DNA from: Streptomyces poonensis
GTDB taxonomy: Bacteria > Actinomycetota > Actinomycetes > Streptomycetales > Streptomycetaceae
DNA length: 64,000 nucleotides
Direction: 5' to 3'
Assembly: GCF_014650915.1 (NCBI RefSeq)
Contig: NZ_BMVW01000003.1
Coordinates: 409,384 to 473,383 of the forward strand
Shown one piece after another: positions 40,657 through 48,906 of this stretch; the stretch's first letter is position 1, and every line of letters begins with the position of its first letter. A model generated the notes under the pieces. The model searched no databases, was not told where the DNA came from, and worked only from the letters and a program-made list of their open reading frames with translations. A program made the position numbers and the translations under genes.

Positions 40657-43344
40657 GTGCGAAGAACCCGCATCCTCACGGCCGTGCTCGCGCTCGCGGC
40701 CGGCCTGCTGGCGGGCAGTCCACCCGCCCTGGCCGCCGCCGACGACGACAGACAGGTCTCGATCGCCGCCGACACCTACACCTGGAACAACGCCCGCATC
40801 GACGGCGGCGGCTTCGTCCCCGGCATTGTCTTCAACCGCACGGAGAAGAACCTCGCGTACGCCCGCACGGACATCGGCGGCGCCTACCGCTGGGAGCAGT
40901 CGACCAAGACGTGGACACCGCTGCTCGACCACGTGGGCTGGGACGACTGGGGCCACACGGGCGTGGTGAGCCTCGCCTCGGACTCCGTCGACCCGGACCG
41001 GGTGTACGCGGCGGTCGGCACCTACACCAACAGCTGGGACCCGGGGAACGGCGCCGTGCTCAGGTCCCCCGACCGGGGCGCCACCTGGCAGAAGGCCGAC
41101 CTGCCGTTCAAGCTGGGCGGCAACATGCCGGGCCGTGGCATGGGCGAGCGGCTCGCGGTCGACCCGAACAGGAACAGCGTGCTGTACCTGGGCGCGCCCA
41201 GCGGCAAGGGCCTGTGGCGCTCGACGGACTCGGGAGCCACCTGGTCGCAGGTGACGAACTTCCCGAACCCCGGCAACTACGCCCAGGACCCGAGCGACAC
41301 GAGCGGCTACGGCTCCGACAACCAGGGCATCGTCTGGGTCACCTTCGACGAGTCCACGGGCACCTCCGGGAACGCCACGAAGACCATCTACGTCGGGGTC
41401 GCCGACAAGGACAACGCGGTGTACCGCTCGACGGACGCGGGCGCGACCTGGACCCGCCTCGCCGGCCAGCCCACCGGCTACCTCGCCCACAAGGGCGTCC
41501 TGGACGCAAAGAACGGCTACCTCTACCTCGCCTACAGCGACACCGGCGGCCCGTACGACGGCGGCAAGGGCCGGCTGTACCGGTACGCGACCGCCACCGG
41601 CACCTGGACGGACATCAGCCCGGTCGCGGAGGCCGACACCTACTACGGCTTCAGCGGGCTGACGCTCGACCGCCAGAACCCCGGCACGGTGATGGCCACG
41701 GCGTACAGCTCCTGGTGGCCGGACACCCAGATCTTCCGCTCCACGGACAGCGGCGGCACGTGGACCAAGGCGTGGGACTACACGTCGTACCCGAACCGCG
41801 AGAACCGCTACACGATGGACGTGTCGTCCTCCCCGTGGCTGACCTGGGGCGCCAACCCGTCACCGCCCGAGCAGACGCCGAAGCTGGGCTGGATGACGGA
41901 GGCCCTGGAGATCGACCCGTTCGACTCGGACCGGATGATGTACGGGACGGGCGCGACGATCTACGGCACGGAGAACCTCGGGAACTGGGACGGCGGCAGC
42001 AAGTTCACCATCAAGCCCATGGTCGAGGGTCTGGAGGAGACGGCGGTCAACGACCTGGCCTCTCCCCCGTCGGGCGCCCCGCTGCTCAGCGCGCTCGGCG
42101 ACATCGGCGGCTTCCGCCACACGGACCTGACCAAGGTCCCCTCGATGATGTTCACCTCTCCGAACTTCACGTCGACGACGAGCCTGGACTACGCGGAGAC
42201 CAACCCCAACACGGTGGTCCGGGTGGGCAACCTGGACTCGGGCCCGCACATCGCCTTCTCGACGGACAACGGCGCCAACTGGTTCGCGGGCACCGACCCC
42301 TCGGGCGTGAGCGGGGGCGGCACGGTCGCCGCGGCGGCGGACGGCAGCCGCTTCGTGTGGAGCCCGGCGGGCGCCGGAGTGCACTACGCGACCGGCTTCG
42401 GTAACTCGTGGTCGACGTCGAGCGGCATCCCTGCGGGCGCGATCGTGGAGTCGGACCGGGTGGACCCGAAGACCTTCTACGGTTTCAAGTCGGGCAAGTT
42501 CTATGTGAGTACGGACGGAGGCGCGACGTTCACGGCGTCGTCCGCGACGGGTCTGCCGAGCGGTGACAGCGTCCGTTTCAAGGCGCTGCCCGGCACGAAG
42601 GGCGACATCTGGCTGGCGGGCGGGGCCACGGACGGCGCGTACGGCCTGTGGCACTCCACGAACGGCGGGACGAGCTTCACCAAGCTCTCGAACGTCGAGC
42701 AGGCCGACACGATCGGCTTCGGCAAGGCGGCACCGGACGCCTCGTACCAGACCCTCTACACCAGCGCGAAGATCGGCGGCGTACGCGGCATCTTCCGCTC
42801 CACGGACCAGGGCGCGACCTGGACCCGTATCAACGACGACGCCCACCAGTGGGGCTGGACGGGCGCGGCGATCACGGGTGACCCGCGGGTGTACGGCCGG
42901 GTGTACGTGGCGACGAACGGCCGGGGTGTCATCTACGGCGACACCTCCGACACGGGCGGGGGCGGCGGTGGCGGCACGGACCCGGATCCCGACCCAGACC
43001 CGGATCCGGATCCTGAGCCGACGGGTGGCTGCTCGGTGACGTACGCGATCACCAACCAGTGGTCGGGCGGCTTCCAGGCGGACGTACGGCTCACCAACAC
43101 GGGGACGAGCGCGTGGAGCGGCTGGTCGCTCGGCTGGTCCTTCGCGGACGGGCAGAAGGTGACACAGCTCTGGAACGCCGACTTCTCCCAGTCGGGCACG
43201 GCGGTGACGGTGAAGAACGTCGGCTGGAACGCCAATGTGGCGGCGGGCTCGTCGGTGAACTTCGGCTTCACGGGCAGCTGGACCGGGACGAACTCGAAAC
43301 CGGCGTCGTTCAAGGTGGGTGACCAGACCTGCACGGTCACCTGA
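40657..43344 (+). CDS. Secreted GH74 xyloglucanase with C-terminal CBM2
   Basis: 895 residues, GTG start after GGAGAGGA. Signal peptide 1-27, two seven-bladed propellers about 30-765 with many BNR-like repeats (RSTDSGATWSQV, RSTDAGATWTRL, RSTDSGGTWTKA, RSTDQGATWTRI) and the catalytic Asp in ARTDIGGAYRWE (Asp72); the second acid lies in the DPFDSDRMMYGTG region. A Gly then Asp-Pro linker (about 769-793) leads to CBM2 (about 796-895; YAITNQWSGGFQADVRLTNTG). It cuts xyloglucan and works with the GH6/GH48 pair upstream. No CebR box was found in front of it. Confidence 0.94.
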   Translation: MRRTRILTAVLALAAGLLAGSPPALAAADDDRQVSIAADTYTWNNARIDGGGFVPGIVFNRTEKNLAYARTDIGGAYRWEQSTKTWTPLLDHVGWDDWGHTGVVSLASDSVDPDRVYAAVGTYTNSWDPGNGAVLRSPDRGATWQKADLPFKLGGNMPGRGMGERLAVDPNRNSVLYLGAPSGKGLWRSTDSGATWSQVTNFPNPGNYAQDPSDTSGYGSDNQGIVWVTFDESTGTSGNATKTIYVGVADKDNAVYRSTDAGATWTRLAGQPTGYLAHKGVLDAKNGYLYLAYSDTGGPYDGGKGRLYRYATATGTWTDISPVAEADTYYGFSGLTLDRQNPGTVMATAYSSWWPDTQIFRSTDSGGTWTKAWDYTSYPNRENRYTMDVSSSPWLTWGANPSPPEQTPKLGWMTEALEIDPFDSDRMMYGTGATIYGTENLGNWDGGSKFTIKPMVEGLEETAVNDLASPPSGAPLLSALGDIGGFRHTDLTKVPSMMFTSPNFTSTTSLDYAETNPNTVVRVGNLDSGPHIAFSTDNGANWFAGTDPSGVSGGGTVAAAADGSRFVWSPAGAGVHYATGFGNSWSTSSGIPAGAIVESDRVDPKTFYGFKSGKFYVSTDGGATFTASSATGLPSGDSVRFKALPGTKGDIWLAGGATDGAYGLWHSTNGGTSFTKLSNVEQADTIGFGKAAPDASYQTLYTSAKIGGVRGIFRSTDQGATWTRINDDAHQWGWTGAAITGDPRVYGRVYVATNGRGVIYGDTSDTGGGGGGGTDPDPDPDPDPDPEPTGGCSVTYAITNQWSGGFQADVRLTNTGTSAWSGWSLGWSFADGQKVTQLWNADFSQSGTAVTVKNVGWNANVAAGSSVNFGFTGSWTGTNSKPASFKVGDQTCTVT

Positions 43345-43373
43345 ACACGGTCACCTGCATCAGCACAGGCGGC

Positions 43374-43399
43374 GGGGCGTGCCTCAAGGGGCACGCCCC
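43374..43399. terminator. Bidirectional terminator between GH74 and the phosphatase
   Basis: Perfect 10-bp arms ggggcgtgcc / ggcacgcccc with a 6-base loop, between two convergent genes and just 12 bp from the phosphatase stop. Confidence 0.8.
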
Positions 43400-43410
43400 A
43401 CCGTCCTGCG

Positions 43411-44499
43411 TCAGCCCACCAGCAGCTCGGCCTTGAGCCGCTTCAGCTCGCGCGCGTCCAGGCCGAGGCCCTTCTTCTCGTACGCCGTGAAGGAGCCGTA
43501 CGCCTCCTCGACCTCCTCGAAGCCGGAGTTCAGGTACTCGGCGCGGACGTCGAGCATCGGCTTGTAGACGGCTGCCTGGGCGGCGGGCATGGCGGCGAGC
43601 GCGGCGGCGTTGGCCTCGGCGCGGTAGTCGTTGGAGGCCAGGTAGTCCTCCATGACCGTCCCGCGCGGCACGCCGAGCGCGGTGAGCAGTGCGGCGCTCG
43701 CCCAGCCGGTGCGGTCCTTGCCCGCGGTGCAGTGGTAGAGGGTGCCGACGGGGTCGCCGTCGGAGAGGTCCGCAAAGATCGTGGAGTACGCGGCCTTGGC
43801 GGTGTCGGCGCTGACCATGGCCTTCTCGCCGTCGACCATCATCTGGGCGGCCTCGTCGGCCGTGCTCGGCATCGAGAAGACCGGGGAGTCGTCGCCGAGG
43901 ACGTTGGCCGCGACGTACCGCACGCCCTGCGGGACGCGGTCGGGTGCGGCGGCCTTCTCGGAGGTGGTGCGCAGGTCGTAGTCGACGGAGAGGCCGAGGC
44001 GCTTCAGCTTGGCGAGGTCCGCGTCGGTGAGCTTGTCCAGCGCGTCCGAGCGGTAGACGACGCCCATCCTCACCCAGTGGCCGTCCTTGGTGCGGTAGCC
44101 GCCGGCGTCGCGGAAGTTGACGGTCCCCTCGAGCTTGATGAGCCGGTCGGCGAGGTGGAGCCGTCCGCCCCGGTCGGGCACCAGGTCGAACCACTGGCGG
44201 TCGGCGGCGGGCAGGTGCCTCACCGTGACCTTGCCGGTCGAGCCGCCGGACGCCACGGTGCGGCCGTTCGCGCGGATGGTGACGCGGTGCACGCCCGGCG
44301 CCTTCCAGGTGATCTCGTACGACCCGTCGTCCTGGGCCGTGACCTCCGCGGCGGTGAACGGAATCCGGGCGGAGTCCTTCTGCGCCTGCTGCGCGTGGTG
44401 CGCGGGGGCGGCCGTGGCGGCGGGTGCGACGGCGCCCGTGAGCAGGACGGCCGCCGTCAGGGCGTACGCGGCCGTCCTGGCACGTGTCTGCTGAGTCAT
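43411..44499 (-). CDS. Secreted tyrosine-protein phosphatase (Y_phosphatase3 type)
   Basis: 362 residues. Signal peptide about 1-31 (AAYALTAAVLLTGAVAPAATAAPA), a beta-rich N-terminal domain (about 45-120), then a PTP domain: GTVNFRDAGGYRTKDGHWVRMGVVYRSDALDKL, the acid-loop area and the signature HCTAGKDRTGWASA with Cys-x5-Arg. This is the MptpB/LmPTP-like family. The start at 44499 or the in-frame ATG at 44511 are about equal. A role in cell-surface dephosphorylation is inferred from secretion. It converges with GH74. Confidence 0.9.
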   Translation of the reverse strand: MTQQTRARTAAYALTAAVLLTGAVAPAATAAPAHHAQQAQKDSARIPFTAAEVTAQDDGSYEITWKAPGVHRVTIRANGRTVASGGSTGKVTVRHLPAADRQWFDLVPDRGGRLHLADRLIKLEGTVNFRDAGGYRTKDGHWVRMGVVYRSDALDKLTDADLAKLKRLGLSVDYDLRTTSEKAAAPDRVPQGVRYVAANVLGDDSPVFSMPSTADEAAQMMVDGEKAMVSADTAKAAYSTIFADLSDGDPVGTLYHCTAGKDRTGWASAALLTALGVPRGTVMEDYLASNDYRAEANAAALAAMPAAQAAVYKPMLDVRAEYLNSGFEEVEEAYGSFTAYEKKGLGLDARELKRLKAELLVG

Positions 44500-44675
44500 G
44501 GCCGAGATCATTCGGCCGGCGGGGAAGCGTCCGGCGAACGGGGAGCGAACCGCCGTCGTCGGTCGTATGTCATGCCCCTGCACAGCACACAGGATCCGGT
44601 GACAGCGAAGGGCGGCCGCTCCGGGTGTGGAACGACCGCCTCTCACTCGTCAGGCGCAAGTGGTGCGTGCGCTGC

Positions 44676-46553
44676 TCACGGGGTGTAGACGCTCGGCCGC
44701 GGGGCCGTCGCCATCTTGTTGCCGATGAAGAAGCTCGGGTGCGGCGGCTGGTTGTAGGCCGTGTTCTGCCAGGCCAGGCCCGTGCGGTACATCGTGTCGT
44801 GGAGCAGGGTGGTGATCTTCGTGCTCGTCTCGACCGGAGTCGAGTAGATGCGCAGGTTCTTGTTGTCGCTGGTCCGCCAGACGACCTCCTCGCGCCAGTC
44901 GCCGAGGATGTCCCCGGAGAGGGCGGGGGTGGACTTCGTGCCGTTGTTGGACGAGACGCCGGAGCCGGTCAGCAGACGGGTGTCGGAGGACGTGCCGTAC
45001 TTGTCGATCTTGGTGCCGTCGAGGAGCTCACGGGTGGTGTCGCCGTCCCACCAGGACAGGAAGTTGGCCGAGGACGGTTCGCGGCCCTTGGTGGCGCCGG
45101 ACTCGTCGCGGATGTTCGTGTCGGAGGACGACCAGGCCTCGGCGCCGTCGTTGCCGGAGTAGATGTCACCGGCGACACCGCGGCCGTTGTCGCAGCAGGC
45201 GGCCAGCTTCCACTTCACCGAGCCGTTGGCCGGGTTGATGTACACCGCGGCCGGCTGGGAGGTGGACTCGGAGACCTTGTAGTACTCCAGGCCGGACGTG
45301 GACGGGTCGAGGTCGCCGAGGTGCTGGGCGTCGCCGTGGCCGGTCTTCGTGGTCCACAGGCCGTTGCCGTTGTCGTCGACGGCCATCGAGCCGTACACGA
45401 TCTCGTCCTTGCCGTCGTTGTCGACGTCGCCGACGGAGAGGCTGTGCGAGCCCTGGCCGTCGTAGCCCTTGCCGCTGTTGGTGGACGAGTTGGTGTCGAA
45501 GGTCCAGCGGCGGGTGAACTGGCCGTTGCGCCAGTCCCAGGCGGCGATGACCGAGCGGGTGTAGTAGCCGCGCGCCATGATCAGGGAGGGGCGGGCGCCG
45601 TCCAGGTACGCGGTGCCGGCCAGGAAGCGGTCCACGCGGTTGCCGTACGAGTCGCCCCACGACGAGACGGTGCCGCGGGCCGGGACGTAGTCCACGGACT
45701 GCATCGCCTTGCCCGTCTGGCCGTTGAACATGGTCAGGTACTCGGGGCCGGAGAGGACGTAGCCGCTGGAGTTGCGGTGGTCGGCGGAGGAGCTGCCGAT
45801 GACCGCGCCGGTGCCGTCCTTGGTGCCGTCGGACGTCTTCATGGCGACCTCGGCCTTGCCGTCGCCGTCGTAGTCGTACACCTGGAACTGCGTGTAGTGC
45901 GCGCCCGAGCGGATGTTGCGGCCCAGGTCGATGCGCCACAGGCGGGTGCCGTCGAGCTTGACGGCGTCGACGATCGTGTTGCCGGTGTAGCCGGACTGGG
46001 AGTTGTCCTTGGCGTTGGTGGGCTGCCACTTGAGGACGAACTCCAGGGCGCCGTCGCCGTCGAGGTCGCCGACGGAGGCGTCGTTGGCCTCGTAGGTGTA
46101 TGCGACTCCGTCGGGCGTGGTGCCGCCCGCGGGCGCGCTGATCGGCACGTCCTTGTAGCCGGCGCGGAACTGGATCGCGTGGACGGAGTCGCCCTGCTCC
46201 ACGCCGTTCACGATCGCGCGGACCGTGTAGTCGGCGGAGTTGGGCGCGCCGGAGTGGAAGTAGTTGGTGGAGCCGGTGATCGGGGACGAGTTGACCTTCG
46301 TACCGGCGCGGTAGACGTTGAACGACACGTCGGCCGGGTCGGTGGCGAGCCAGCGCCAGCTGACCAGGTTGCCGCTGCCGGTGTACACGCTGACGACGCC
46401 ACGGTCGAGCTTTTCGACCTGGCGCGCCGTGGCCGCCTGGGCATCGTCCGTGGTGAGCGTGGTCAGCCCGGCACCGGCCAGCGCCGCCACGGCGGCCGAG
46501 GCCGCGAGGACGGCCCGGGCCCGGCGTCTGCGGTGCTTGCGCGGGTGCTGCAC
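44676..46553 (-). CDS. Secreted rhamnogalacturonan lyase (PL11, YesW-like)
   Basis: 625 residues, GTG start after AGGAGGTACCTC. Signal peptide 1-40 (VLAASAAVAALAGAGLTTL..AQA), short beta domain (about 45-125), then an eight-bladed propeller with Ca-binding repeats GDLDGDGALEFVLKW, YDYDGDGKAEVAMKT, GDVDNDGKDEIVYGS and SGDILGDWREEVVWRT. The end YRTGLAWQNTAYNQPPHPSFFIG is diagnostic. It cleaves the rhamnogalacturonan I backbone of pectin by beta-elimination. Extends the plant-wall set of GH6, GH48 and GH74; no CebR box was found. Confidence 0.95.
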   Translation of the reverse strand: MQHPRKHRRRRARAVLAASAAVAALAGAGLTTLTTDDAQAATARQVEKLDRGVVSVYTGSGNLVSWRWLATDPADVSFNVYRAGTKVNSSPITGSTNYFHSGAPNSADYTVRAIVNGVEQGDSVHAIQFRAGYKDVPISAPAGGTTPDGVAYTYEANDASVGDLDGDGALEFVLKWQPTNAKDNSQSGYTGNTIVDAVKLDGTRLWRIDLGRNIRSGAHYTQFQVYDYDGDGKAEVAMKTSDGTKDGTGAVIGSSSADHRNSSGYVLSGPEYLTMFNGQTGKAMQSVDYVPARGTVSSWGDSYGNRVDRFLAGTAYLDGARPSLIMARGYYTRSVIAAWDWRNGQFTRRWTFDTNSSTNSGKGYDGQGSHSLSVGDVDNDGKDEIVYGSMAVDDNGNGLWTTKTGHGDAQHLGDLDPSTSGLEYYKVSESTSQPAAVYINPANGSVKWKLAACCDNGRGVAGDIYSGNDGAEAWSSSDTNIRDESGATKGREPSSANFLSWWDGDTTRELLDGTKIDKYGTSSDTRLLTGSGVSSNNGTKSTPALSGDILGDWREEVVWRTSDNKNLRIYSTPVETSTKITTLLHDTMYRTGLAWQNTAYNQPPHPSFFIGNKMATAPRPSVYTP

Positions 46554-46655
46554 GAGGTACCTCCTGGGGGGACGGAAGGGTTCCGCCCTCCCAGTCGCCG
46601 CCGCTCGCGAATGGGTTGCCGTGTGTTTCGCGGTGACACGCGGCAGTTCCCTGTC

Positions 46656-47396
46656 TCAGCCCTTGCGGAACGCCAGCAGCCGGAACCGCGGATCCGGGCG
46701 GGGCCGGTCCTGGTCGGGCAGCTCCGCGAGCCGGGCGGCGAACCGTTCGGCGAGCGGTTCGCCCGGCGGCAGCGTGACGAACCAGCCGCGCCGGAGGTCG
46801 GCGAGGGCGCGCCGGGGGCTGCGGCCCTGGCCGTGGCCCGGGAAGCAGGCCCGCCCGGCCGGGCGCAGACCGTGCTCGGCGGCGTACCGCCCGACGGCCT
46901 CCGCGGCGTCCGTGGCCGGGGTGCGCGGACGCCCGGCGAGGACGGCGTCGATATCGCTGCCCACGTTGTGGGAGGCGGCCTTGTCGACGGTCGTGACGAA
47001 CACGCCGCCGGGCCGCAGTACACGCGCGCACTCGCCGACCACCGCCCGCACGTCCTCCGGACCGTCGAGCAGGTGCAGCAGCCAGACGCTGCTGACGGCG
47101 TCGAACCCGGCATCACGGAAGGGCAGCCGGCGGCTGTCCCCGAGCACGACGGCGCCGGGCAGCCGGCCGGCGGCCCGGCGCACCATGCCGTGGGTCAGGT
47201 CGACGCCCGTCACCCTCATCCCGTCCCGCCCGGCCGCGAGGAGACGGGTGACTATGCCGGTGCCGCACGCGACGTCGAGCAGGCCGCGGGCACCCTCGGG
47301 CACGAGGCCCAGCACGGCCGCGGCGGCCGCCTCGGCCCGGGGCTCGCCCCCACGCAGGGCGTCGTACCGTTCGGCCTCCTTGTCGTAGTCCAGCAC
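46656..47396 (-). CDS. SAM-dependent methyltransferase (UbiE/type 11)
   Basis: 246 residues, GTG start. Motif I LLDVACGTGIVTRLLA, motif II VTGVDLTHGMV, GDSRRLPFRDAGFDAVSSVWLLHLL and ARVLRPGGVFVTTVDK mark a class I methyltransferase of the Methyltransf_11 group. It follows the pterin dehydratase gene by 6 bp and is probably co-transcribed. Acceptor unknown. Confidence 0.9.
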   Translation of the reverse strand: MLDYDKEAERYDALRGGEPRAEAAAAAVLGLVPEGARGLLDVACGTGIVTRLLAAGRDGMRVTGVDLTHGMVRRAAGRLPGAVVLGDSRRLPFRDAGFDAVSSVWLLHLLDGPEDVRAVVGECARVLRPGGVFVTTVDKAASHNVGSDIDAVLAGRPRTPATDAAEAVGRYAAEHGLRPAGRACFPGHGQGRSPRRALADLRRGWFVTLPPGEPLAERFAARLAELPDQDRPRPDPRFRLLAFRKG

Positions 47397-47402
47397 ACCC
47401 GA

Positions 47403-47708
47403 TCAGCTCGCACCGTGTCCCGGCGCCAGCTCCTCGACCCGGTGCGCGAGTTCGAAGTCGCGCTCGGTGACGGCGCCGCCCACGCTGTGGGTGCTGACCG
47501 TGAGGGAGACGGTGTGGTGGCCGAGGGTGAGGTCGGAGTGGTGGTCGAGTTCCTCCTGCACCTGGGCGATGTGGACGACCAGCGCGGCCGCCGCGAAGTG
47601 CGAGTCCAGCCGGTAGGAGCGGGCGATCCGGTCCCCGTCCAGCGACCAGCCCGGCAACTCCGCCAGGCGGTCCTCGATGTCCTTCTGCGACAGGGGTTCG
47701 ACGGGCAT
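47403..47708 (-). CDS. 4a-hydroxytetrahydrobiopterin dehydratase (PCD)
   Basis: 101 residues, the normal length. Recycles the 4a-carbinolamine made by pterin-dependent hydroxylases. Signature LDHHSDLTLGHHTVSLTVSTHSVGGAVTERDFELA contains the active-site His residues. Six bp upstream of the methyltransferase. No aromatic amino acid hydroxylase is in the window. Confidence 0.92.
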   Translation of the reverse strand: MPVEPLSQKDIEDRLAELPGWSLDGDRIARSYRLDSHFAAAALVVHIAQVQEELDHHSDLTLGHHTVSLTVSTHSVGGAVTERDFELAHRVEELAPGHGAS

Positions 47709-47893
47709 GGGCTCGCTCCTCGGGTGTGGTCGCCTGTTCCACGGCGATCGTCGCCTGATCCGCTTTCAGCGTGCCACGAACGGCTCGTTCCATGCCTGGT
47801 CGGACGGGCCCCGGAGACCGGCGGGCGCGCATTTCGGCCGCCCCGGATTCCGGCCTCGGCCTTCCCCGGCGGACTTCGGCTACGGTCCTTGTC

Positions 47894-48736
47894 ATGCCCA
47901 CTGTCCCATCCGCCCCTTCTCCCGCACCCCTCCCTCCCTCCGCCCTCCGGGCCCCCGGCCCCGACACCGGCGCCGGTCCGCTGCTGCGGGCCTGGCGGGA
48001 GCGGCGCGGGGTCAGCCAGCTGGACCTCGCGCTGCGGGCCGGCTCCTCGGCCCGGCACATCAGCTTCGTCGAGACGGGCCGCGCCCGGCCGAGCGAGGAG
48101 ATGGTGCTGCGTCTGGCCGAGCACCTGGACGTACCGGTCCGTGAGCGCAACGCGCTGCTCCTGGCGGCCGGTTACGCCCCGCACTTTCCGCAGACCCCGC
48201 TGGACGACCCGGCGATGGACACCCTGCGGCAGGGCGTGGAGCGCCTGATCGAGGCGTACGAGCCGTATCCGGCGCTCGTCGTCGACGCCGTGTACGACGT
48301 GGTCGCCGCGAACCGGGGCATCGCGATGCTGCTGGAGGGCGTCCCGGAGGCCCTGCTCACACCCCCGCTGAACGCGATGCGCCTGACCCTGCACCCCGAG
48401 GGTCTCGCCCCCCGCATCCGCAACCTGCCCGAGTGGCGCCACCACCTGCTCGCCCAGATGACCCGGCAGATCGCCCTCCAGCGGTCGGACGCCCTGCGGG
48501 AGCTGTACGAGGAGGTCGCGGCCTATCCGCATCCGGAGGAGCCGGTGGCGTCCCCCGGACCCGTGCCGCACTTCGCGCTCCCCCTGCGCATCGAGCACGA
48601 CGGGCGGGTACTGGGCTTCGTGTCGTCGATCGCCACCTTCAACACCCCGATGGACGTGACGGTCGCCGAGCTGGCCATCGAGACGTTCCTGCCCGCCGAC
48701 CCGGAGACGGCCGCTTACCTGTTCGAGAGGCGCTGA
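47894..48736 (+). CDS. XRE-family regulator with MmyB-like ligand domain
   Basis: 280 residues. Helix-turn-helix about 30-85 (LRAWRERRGVSQLDLALRAGSSARHISFVETGRARPSEEMVLRLAEHLDVP) followed by a PAS-like MmyB domain about 105-275 (YPALVVDAVYDVVAANRGIAMLL, VLGFVSSIATFNTPMDVTVAELAIETFLPAD). Such regulators are numerous in Streptomyces and often control a neighbouring oxidoreductase or hydrolase. It lies divergent from the pterin dehydratase and upstream of the secreted esterase. ATG at 47894. Confidence 0.92.
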   Translation: MPTVPSAPSPAPLPPSALRAPGPDTGAGPLLRAWRERRGVSQLDLALRAGSSARHISFVETGRARPSEEMVLRLAEHLDVPVRERNALLLAAGYAPHFPQTPLDDPAMDTLRQGVERLIEAYEPYPALVVDAVYDVVAANRGIAMLLEGVPEALLTPPLNAMRLTLHPEGLAPRIRNLPEWRHHLLAQMTRQIALQRSDALRELYEEVAAYPHPEEPVASPGPVPHFALPLRIEHDGRVLGFVSSIATFNTPMDVTVAELAIETFLPADPETAAYLFERR

Positions 48737-48745
48737 GCCGTCCGC

Positions 48746-48790
48746 TCCCGCACGTCCGCCTTCCGCACGTCCGCCTCCTGTGCGTCCGCC
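48746..48790. repeat. 15-bp tandem repeat, three units
   Basis: Units tcccgcacgtccgcc, ttccgcacgtccgcc and tcctgtgcgtccgcc follow the regulator stop codon by 9 bp and precede the esterase promoter. Confidence 0.9.
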
Positions 48791-48829
48791 ATGACCGGCT
48801 GTGCGTTCACCGTGAGGTTTACAGAATTG

Positions 48830-48860
48830 TTGACACTTTCTTCGACAGGGATCTACGTTC
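48830..48860 (+). promoter_or_regulatory. Possible sigma-70-type promoter of the esterase gene
   Basis: ttgaca at 48830-48835 inside a locally AT-rich stretch (ttacagaattgttgacact), with a weak -10 candidate near 48853-48860 (ctacgttc). About 70 bp upstream of the esterase GTG. Confidence 0.4.
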
Positions 48861-48906
48861 GAGCGGTGACGGGACGACCGCGAACCCGAACACCAAGGAG
48901 ACATCA

